Part shown: one piece after another, positions 58,916 to 64,000 of the stretch
Numbering within the stretch: position 1 is the stretch's first letter
Layout: each line of letters starts with the position of its first letter
NCBI RefSeq assembly: GCF_900105595.1
Contig: NZ_LT629784.1
Location: 4,383,001 to 4,447,000 of the forward strand
Reading direction: 5' to 3'
Source of the DNA: Stappia sp. ES.058
Lineage (GTDB): Bacteria > Pseudomonadota > Alphaproteobacteria > Rhizobiales > Stappiaceae
Length of the DNA stretch: 64,000 bases
Notes under the pieces: model-generated
Databases searched by the model: none
Told to the model about the DNA's origin: nothing
Seen by the model: only the letters and a program-made list of their open reading frames with translations
Made by a program: the position numbers and the translations under genes

Positions 58916-59986
58916 TTGCTGGAGCTCATAGGCGTTACCAGGAGGTACGGGGACATCACGGCCCTGGACGGGCTGGATCTGATCGTTCCGGACGATACCT
59001 ACCTGTCGCTGCTCGGCGCATCGGGGGCGGGCAAGACCACATTGTTGCGGCTGATCGCGGGCTATGAAGAACCGAACCAGGGCATGGTGCGGCTCAACGA
59101 TGAGCGCCTCGACGGAAAGCCGCCGCATCGCCGCGATATCGGGTTCGTGTTTCAGAATTTCGCGCTGTTTCCGCATCTCTCGGTGGAAGAGAATGTCGCC
59201 TTCGGCCTGAAATACCGCGAAGTCGGCGCAATCCAGAGCAAGTCGGAGATCCGCGAGCGCACACGGAATGCGCTGGAGATCGTTGGCCTGGAGGATTTCG
59301 GGCACCGTGGTGTGGGCGAAATTTCCGGTGGTCAGAGGCAGCGCGTGGCTCTGGCCAGAACGCTGGTGACCGAGCCACGGGTCGTCCTCCTCGATGAGCC
59401 TTTGGGCGCTCTGGACGCCAATCTGCGCGCTCGCATGTGCGACGAACTTCGTGCGATCCGCGAAAGGCTCAAGGTCAGCTTCCTGCATGTCACCGGGTCG
59501 GAGACCGAGGCATTGACCATGGGCGACACGGTCGCCGTTCTGGCGGATGGAAAAATCGCCCAGATCGATGACCCGCGCACATTGTTCTCGCAGCCTGCGA
59601 ATCCGGCGGCGGCGCGCCACCTGAACGCTTGGAACATCCTGCCCGGCGTGGTCGAGGGTGGCGCCCTTCGGACCTCGGTCGGCTTGCTTCCCCTGGCCGA
59701 GACCGTTGCCAACGACACGCCGGTCCAGCTGGCGGTGCGTTTCGACGAGATCGGCGTGTGTGCCCCAGACGCCGTGCCCCAGGCGCATGATCACTTCGAG
59801 GCCCGGTATGTCACCAGTGAGTTCAATGGTCCAACGGCGCTGTCGTTCTTCAGAACCCCCGATGGCTCGCTGATCCAGGTTGTCGATCATCTGAGCGATT
59901 CCCGTCTCCCCGACCTTGAGGAAGGTCGGACCTATGCCCTGCATTTCCAGCCCGAAGCGGCCGTGCTTTTCAAGGGAGCCGCATGA
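58916..59986 (+). CDS. ABC transporter ATPase, PotA-like
   Basis: ATP-binding subunit of an importer of the spermidine/putrescine class (about 356 aa). Walker A is LLGASGAGKTTLLRLIAG, the Q loop FVFQNFALFPHLSVEENV, signature ISGGQRQRVALARTLV and Walker B VVLLDEPLGALDANLR. The usual switch histidine region reads LHVTGSETEALTMGD, with Gly-Ser where most relatives have His-Asp. A C-terminal TOBE-like domain follows. I use the TTG at 58916 with GGGAGAG upstream; the ATG at 58877 is an alternative. It overlaps the next gene. Confidence 0.92.
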   Translation: MLELIGVTRRYGDITALDGLDLIVPDDTYLSLLGASGAGKTTLLRLIAGYEEPNQGMVRLNDERLDGKPPHRRDIGFVFQNFALFPHLSVEENVAFGLKYREVGAIQSKSEIRERTRNALEIVGLEDFGHRGVGEISGGQRQRVALARTLVTEPRVVLLDEPLGALDANLRARMCDELRAIRERLKVSFLHVTGSETEALTMGDTVAVLADGKIAQIDDPRTLFSQPANPAAARHLNAWNILPGVVEGGALRTSVGLLPLAETVANDTPVQLAVRFDEIGVCAPDAVPQAHDHFEARYVTSEFNGPTALSFFRTPDGSLIQVVDHLSDSRLPDLEEGRTYALHFQPEAAVLFKGAA

Positions 59987-60900
59987 TGACTGCGCCAACG
60001 AACGATCATCCCGCCGATGCCGTCGAAATCAGTCCGGCCGCCGCGCGCGCGGTCAAGGATCGGCGTCGCGCGCTGGCACTTTTGACACCAGGCGTGCTGT
60101 GGATGACGCTGTTCATGCTGCTGCCGCTTTGCATGGTGATCTATGTGTCTTTCTGGACCCAGACCACCTTCACGGTCGAATCGACCCTGACCACGGCGAG
60201 CTGGGAGCGTTTCCTGAGCTCACCCACCTATCTCAGCGCGATCGGGACGACCCTGCGGATCTGGGTGATCGTGCTTCTGGCCACGCTCTTGATCGGCTAT
60301 CCGGTCGCACTTTTCATCGGTCTGTTCGTGAAGAACCGCACGTTGCAGACCGCGTTGCTGGTTGCCTGTGTGATCCCGTTCTGGACGTCCTTTTTGATTC
60401 GCGTGATCGCCTGGCGTCCGATGCTGGGCACCGAGGGCGCCATCAACATCATCCTGAACAAGCTCGGCATCACTTCCGAGCCTCTGACCTTCCTGCTGTT
60501 TTCGGAATTCTCGGTGATCGTCGGCATGACGCAAATCTACTGTGTGTTCATGGTCGGCCCCATCACATTCATGATTGCCCGGATCGACGGGTCGGTAATC
60601 GAGGCTGCCCGCGACCTTGGTGCGTCCTTCGGCACCATCTTCCGCCGCATCGTCCTGCCGCTGTCCATGCCGGGCGTGGTCGTCGGCGCCATCTTCGTGT
60701 CGGTCATGGTCCTGGGCGAATTCGCGACCGCCGCTTCCCTGTCCGGGCGCAAGGTGAACCTTCTGGGCAACATCATCGTCAGCCAGGTGGGGTCGCTGAA
60801 ATGGGCATTCGCCGCGGTTGCCGGTGTGGTTTTGACCATCATCATCACCGCCGTGATCACACTTGCCCTGCGCATCGTCGACATCCGGAAGGAAATGTAA
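59983..60900 (+). CDS. ABC transporter permease, PotB-like
   Basis: Inner-membrane permease (305 aa) with about six helices after a 35-residue cytosolic N-terminus. The EAA loop reads IEAARDLGASFGTIFRRIVLPLSMPGVVVG, found near residues 207-236. It overlaps the ATPase gene stop by ATGA. It pairs with the following permease. Confidence 0.94.
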   Translation: MMTAPTNDHPADAVEISPAAARAVKDRRRALALLTPGVLWMTLFMLLPLCMVIYVSFWTQTTFTVESTLTTASWERFLSSPTYLSAIGTTLRIWVIVLLATLLIGYPVALFIGLFVKNRTLQTALLVACVIPFWTSFLIRVIAWRPMLGTEGAINIILNKLGITSEPLTFLLFSEFSVIVGMTQIYCVFMVGPITFMIARIDGSVIEAARDLGASFGTIFRRIVLPLSMPGVVVGAIFVSVMVLGEFATAASLSGRKVNLLGNIIVSQVGSLKWAFAAVAGVVLTIIITAVITLALRIVDIRKEM

Positions 60901-60902
60901 TC

Positions 60903-61742
60903 ATGCAAGTTCGTTTGCTTCGTCCTGCGCTTGCGCTCTATGCCGCCGCGTTCCTTCTGTTTCTCTATGGTCCGATGATCGTCCTGGCGATCCTGAGCTT
61001 TCAAAGCAAGACCGGCGGCCCGCAGTTCCCGATCCAGGAATGGTCCACCTACTGGTACCAGCACCTTCTGGGGCTGGCAGAAACCTCGCGGGTGTCTCAG
61101 CTTCCGGTCGGTGGCAGCCTGATCCGCTCGCTGGTGCTCGCCTTCCTGACGACGCTGGTCTCGGTCACGCTCGGTACCATGAGTGCGGAGGCCTTCCGCA
61201 CGCGGTTCAAGGGGTCGGGACCGGTGTTCTACCTGATCATCCTGGGCATGATGGTGCCTGGTGTTCTGGTGGGTCTCGGCATGGCGCTGATGTCGAATTT
61301 CCTGGGCATCGACCGGGCCTGGTGGAGCACGGCCTTCGTGCTGCATGTCGTCTACACCTTCCCCTTTGCTTTTCTGGTGATGCTGGCGATCTTCAACCGG
61401 TTCGATCGCTCGATCGAGGAAGCGTCGCTGTCGCTTGGCGTGAGCCCGTCGCAGACCTTCCGGCGGGTGACGTTCCCGCTGATTTTCCCCGGCGTGCTCT
61501 CGGCGATGCTGTTCAGCTTTACGCTCAGCTATGACGAGTTCTCGCGCACGCTCTTCACCGCCGGTCGCGAACTGACCCTGCCACTGTCGATCTACGGCAC
61601 ATTTTCGGTCGAGATCTACCCCAACATCTTCGCCTTTGGAGTGCTGACCACGCTGTTCAGCTTCACGTTGCTGGTGATCTACGGGGTGCTCATGAAGCGG
61701 TTCACGTCGCGCTCCAAACGGTTCGCCGGGCAGGAGGAATAG
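60903..61742 (+). CDS. ABC transporter permease, PotC-like
   Basis: Second permease (279 aa) with about six helices. The EAA loop is IEEASLSLGVSPSQTFRRVT followed by FPLIFPGVLSAML. The ATG at 60903 lies 2 bp after the previous stop. Together with the upstream permease it forms the membrane channel of a polyamine/opine-class importer. Confidence 0.94.
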   Translation: MQVRLLRPALALYAAAFLLFLYGPMIVLAILSFQSKTGGPQFPIQEWSTYWYQHLLGLAETSRVSQLPVGGSLIRSLVLAFLTTLVSVTLGTMSAEAFRTRFKGSGPVFYLIILGMMVPGVLVGLGMALMSNFLGIDRAWWSTAFVLHVVYTFPFAFLVMLAIFNRFDRSIEEASLSLGVSPSQTFRRVTFPLIFPGVLSAMLFSFTLSYDEFSRTLFTAGRELTLPLSIYGTFSVEIYPNIFAFGVLTTLFSFTLLVIYGVLMKRFTSRSKRFAGQEE

Positions 61743-61744
61743 GC

Positions 61745-62473
61745 ATGATCGCACTGGTCACAGGGGCAGGATCGGGCATCGGCGCGGCAATCGCCGAGCG
61801 GCTTGGCCGCGAAGGCCACGAGGTTGCGGTCAATGACCTTCATCTCGACGCCGCCGAAACGGTCGCCATGCGGATCCGAGACGCCGGAGGGTCGGCGCGG
61901 GCCTACGCCGCCGATGTCAGCGATGAGGCGATGGTCAACGCCATGATGGAACGCGTCGGCGCGCAGATGGGCGCACCGGGGATTCTTGTCAACAATGCCG
62001 GCTTCGGTCATCAGGCTCCGTTCTTGGAGATCGAGCCCGCGGATTTCGACCGGATTTTCGCGGTTCATGTACGCGGCACCTACCTGATGACCCGGGTCTG
62101 CCTGCCCGCGATGCTCGCGGCAGGGCAGGGGATCATCGTGAACGTGGCCTCGCAGCTTGGCCAGATCGGCGGCGTCGAACTGGCCCATTACTCCGGGGCC
62201 AAGGCGGCCGTCATCGGCATGACCAAATCGCTGGCCCGTGAGGTGTCCGGACAGGGCGTGCGCGTCAACGCCGTTGCGCCGGGACCGGTCAACACGCCCC
62301 TCGTCGAGGCGCTGTCGGATGAGTGGAAAGCCGCCAAGCGATCCGAACTCCCACTCGGCCGTTTTGGCGAGCCTGCCGAAATCGGCGGTGTCGTGGCCTT
62401 CCTGTGCTCGGATGACGCAGCGCTGTTTGTCGGCCAGACGCTCGGGCCGAATTCCGGGGATGTAATGCTGTGA
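61745..62473 (+). CDS. short-chain dehydrogenase/reductase (first of two)
   Basis: Classical SDR of 242 aa: VTGAGSGIGAAIAERLG for cofactor binding, LVNNAGFGHQAPFLEI, and the catalytic IIVNVASQLGQIGGVELAHY with SGAKAAVIG. Asp-bearing VNDLHLDAAE after strand two suggests NAD. It starts 2 bp after the permease gene, so it is part of the transport operon and probably oxidises the imported compound. Confidence 0.93.
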   Translation: MIALVTGAGSGIGAAIAERLGREGHEVAVNDLHLDAAETVAMRIRDAGGSARAYAADVSDEAMVNAMMERVGAQMGAPGILVNNAGFGHQAPFLEIEPADFDRIFAVHVRGTYLMTRVCLPAMLAAGQGIIVNVASQLGQIGGVELAHYSGAKAAVIGMTKSLAREVSGQGVRVNAVAPGPVNTPLVEALSDEWKAAKRSELPLGRFGEPAEIGGVVAFLCSDDAALFVGQTLGPNSGDVML

Positions 62474-63234
62474 GTGAAAAGATGGACAAGAGAGTTGTAA
62501 TCGTGACCGGCGCCGGCATCGGCATCGGCAATGCCGTGGCCAGGCGGTTTGCCGCGCAAGGCGATCATGTCGTGGTGACGGATGTGCTGACGGACAAGGG
62601 CCAAGCCACCGCCGACCTCATCGCCGAGGCTGGAGGCAGCGCCGAATTCATGCCGCTCGATGTGCGCGACACATCCGCGGCTGATGCGCTGGTTGCGGAT
62701 TTGGCCGAGCGTCACGGTCGTATCGATGTGATCGTTGCGAATGCCGGAATTGCCCACCGCGTACCCATGTCCGAGATGACGGATGAAAAATGGGACGCCA
62801 CCTTCGACATCGACCTCAAGGGCATGTTGCGGGTGATCCGCCCCGCGCTACCGGTGATGAAGGACGGCGGCGCGATCGTCTGCCTCAGTTCGATCATGGG
62901 CGTTGCCTACGGGTGGGATGAGCATGTGCATTATTCCTCGGCCAAGGCCGGGGTTGTCGGGCTGGTCCGTGGCCTGGCCGTGGAAGTCGCCAAGCGTGGC
63001 ATTCGCGTGAATGGCGTGGCGCCGGGATACATCCGGACCGCACAACTTCTCAGCGAAGAAAACAGCCTCGGGCCGAACGCGGACGAAATCGCCTCGCCCT
63101 ATATTCCGATGAATCGCCTGGGCGAGCCTGAAGAAATAGCAAACGTCATCGGTTTTCTCGCATCTTCCGAAGCCTCTTACCTGACCGGGCAGATGGTGAC
63201 GGTCGATGGCGGCCTTCTGCCGGGCCGCTACTGA
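62470..63234 (+). CDS. short-chain dehydrogenase/reductase (second of two)
   Basis: A 254-aa SDR. Motifs are IVTGAGIGIGNAVARRFA, IVANAGIAHRVPMSEM, CLSSIMGVAYGWDEHVHYSS with AKAGVVGL, and YLTGQMVTVDGGLLPGRY. VVTDVLTDKG suggests NAD. The GTG at 62470 overlaps the previous stop; an ATG at 62482 is possible. It may catalyse a second oxidation or an isomerisation step with its neighbour. Confidence 0.92.
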   Translation: MSEKMDKRVVIVTGAGIGIGNAVARRFAAQGDHVVVTDVLTDKGQATADLIAEAGGSAEFMPLDVRDTSAADALVADLAERHGRIDVIVANAGIAHRVPMSEMTDEKWDATFDIDLKGMLRVIRPALPVMKDGGAIVCLSSIMGVAYGWDEHVHYSSAKAGVVGLVRGLAVEVAKRGIRVNGVAPGYIRTAQLLSEENSLGPNADEIASPYIPMNRLGEPEEIANVIGFLASSEASYLTGQMVTVDGGLLPGRY

Positions 63235-63269
63235 AACTGCAACCAACTGAAACAGGGAACCTCTTACCA

Positions 63270-64000
63270 TGACAACAGCAAGTCGTCGTAATTTCTTGAA
63301 GGGGGGCGCCGCACTTGGTGCTGCCGCTCTGGGCACGGGCATCCACCCCTGGACCCGTTGGGCCCAGGCCCAGGATCTGGCAAGCCAGTCGTTGCGCACG
63401 ACCGGCCTTTCCGTGACGGTGCAGGATCGCATCCTCGAGATGTTCCAGAACGCCAGCGGTATCGGTTCGACCTCGGGCACGCCCGCGACCTTCCCCGACG
63501 CTCAGACCAAGATCCTCTCGGGTTCGGCCGATTTCGACACCTGGGAGATCATTGCCGAGCGGTTGCCCGCGCTGATCGCAACCAACAACGTCGAGACCAT
63601 CGCGACGTCGAGCCTGAAGAACTGGGCCAATATTCGCGACACCTTCACAACCGTGAATCCGAAGTGGGACGCCCGTTCGCAAATCACGGGCCAGATCTGG
63701 GCGGACGAGGCGCAGACCCAGCTCTACATGGTGCCGGCTGTCTACAACTATGACTCCATCGGCTACAATCCTGAAGTCCTGTCGGACGAGGAAGCCAACA
63801 CCTGGACCGCGATTTTCGACGAGAAGTGGCGCGGCAAGTCGGGCCTGAACGTCGACCCGCTGATCGCATTCGGTCAGGCGATTCTGGCGATGAATACCTG
63901 GGGCATGATGGAAGTTGCCAACCCGGGCAACCCCACCGCGGCTGAAATTGACGAAGCCGCCAAGTTCCTGATCTCGAAGAAGAAGGATGGCCAGTTTCGC
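63270..64000 (+). CDS. ABC transporter substrate-binding protein, partial
   Basis: Periplasmic binding protein of the PotD/opine class, cut by the window end after about 243 residues. It begins with a Tat signal: SRRNFLKGGAALGAAALG, a hydrophobic core and a cleavage region near RWAQAQDL. The mature part has TTGLSVTVQDRILEMFQNAS and VYNYDSIGYNPEVLSDEE. A Tat signal is less common than Sec for this class and suggests folding before export. It completes the importer encoded upstream. Confidence 0.92.

Overview
The window is high-GC chromosomal DNA from an alphaproteobacterium, most likely of the order Hyphomicrobiales (Rhizobiales). The evidence is gene content and order: pckA beside chvI/chvG and a short hprK with an EIIA and HPr; ahcY followed by a DivL-type kinase, a TsaE-kinase fusion, MurU and addBA; aroA-cmk-rpsA facing a TIGR02300 gene; and rplU-rpmA-obgE-proBA-nadD-rsfS-rlmH-envC-ctpA-rppH. 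The family cannot be fixed from the sequence alone; a Stappiaceae-like marine lineage is a guess.

Layout. 1-7.5 kb: pckA, a frameshifted small gene, a LysE-type exporter, then the co-directional chain chvI-chvG-hprK-EIIA-HPr, which couples envelope/acid sensing to PTS-type phosphorelay control. 7.5-9.5 kb: a 262-bp MITE with CTAG target duplications, then ahcY behind a perfect 12+12 bp palindrome that abuts a sigma70-like promoter. 9.7-21.3 kb: divL, tsaE-amgK, murU, addB and addA, mostly overlapping or closely spaced. 21.4-24.7 kb: trxA, grpE, a TRIC/UPF0126 channel, a frameshifted VOC gene, lapA-like and ihfB. 24.7-32.5 kb: sppA, panB, an IS110-family insertion sequence, rpsA, cmk, aroA and the TIGR02300 protein. 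panB and the IS110 element sit between rpsA and sppA, which are usually adjacent in this order. 32.8-37.6 kb: a restriction cassette between tRNA-Ala and tRNA-Leu, made of a helicase-less nuclease-methyltransferase and an Mrr-like endonuclease overlapping by ATGA. 37.7-43.5 kb: NDUFA9-like protein, UppP, a FzlA-like GST-fold protein, QueG, acyl-CoA dehydrogenase and an SDR.

43.6-56.8 kb: a long minus-strand block reading rplU, rpmA, three tandem GNAT acetyltransferases, obgE, proB, proA, nadD, rsfS, rlmH, envC, ctpA, polysaccharide deacetylase and rppH. It joins translation, ribosome assembly, proline and NAD synthesis and cell-wall remodelling. 57.2-64 kb: tRNA-Ser(CGA), a GntR-family regulator with two predicted DNA-binding domains, and an apparent operon for a polyamine-class ABC importer (ATPase, two permeases, Tat-exported binding protein cut by the window end) with two SDR dehydrogenases. 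This looks like uptake and oxidation of a small hydroxylated or amino compound that cannot be named here.

The most unusual items are the restriction cassette, whose large gene has an AT-rich recognition region and an in-frame palindromic repeat; the MITE and palindrome upstream of ahcY; the tyrosine in place of the phospho-accepting histidine in DivL; and the IS110 element with a structured upstream segment that may encode a bridge RNA.
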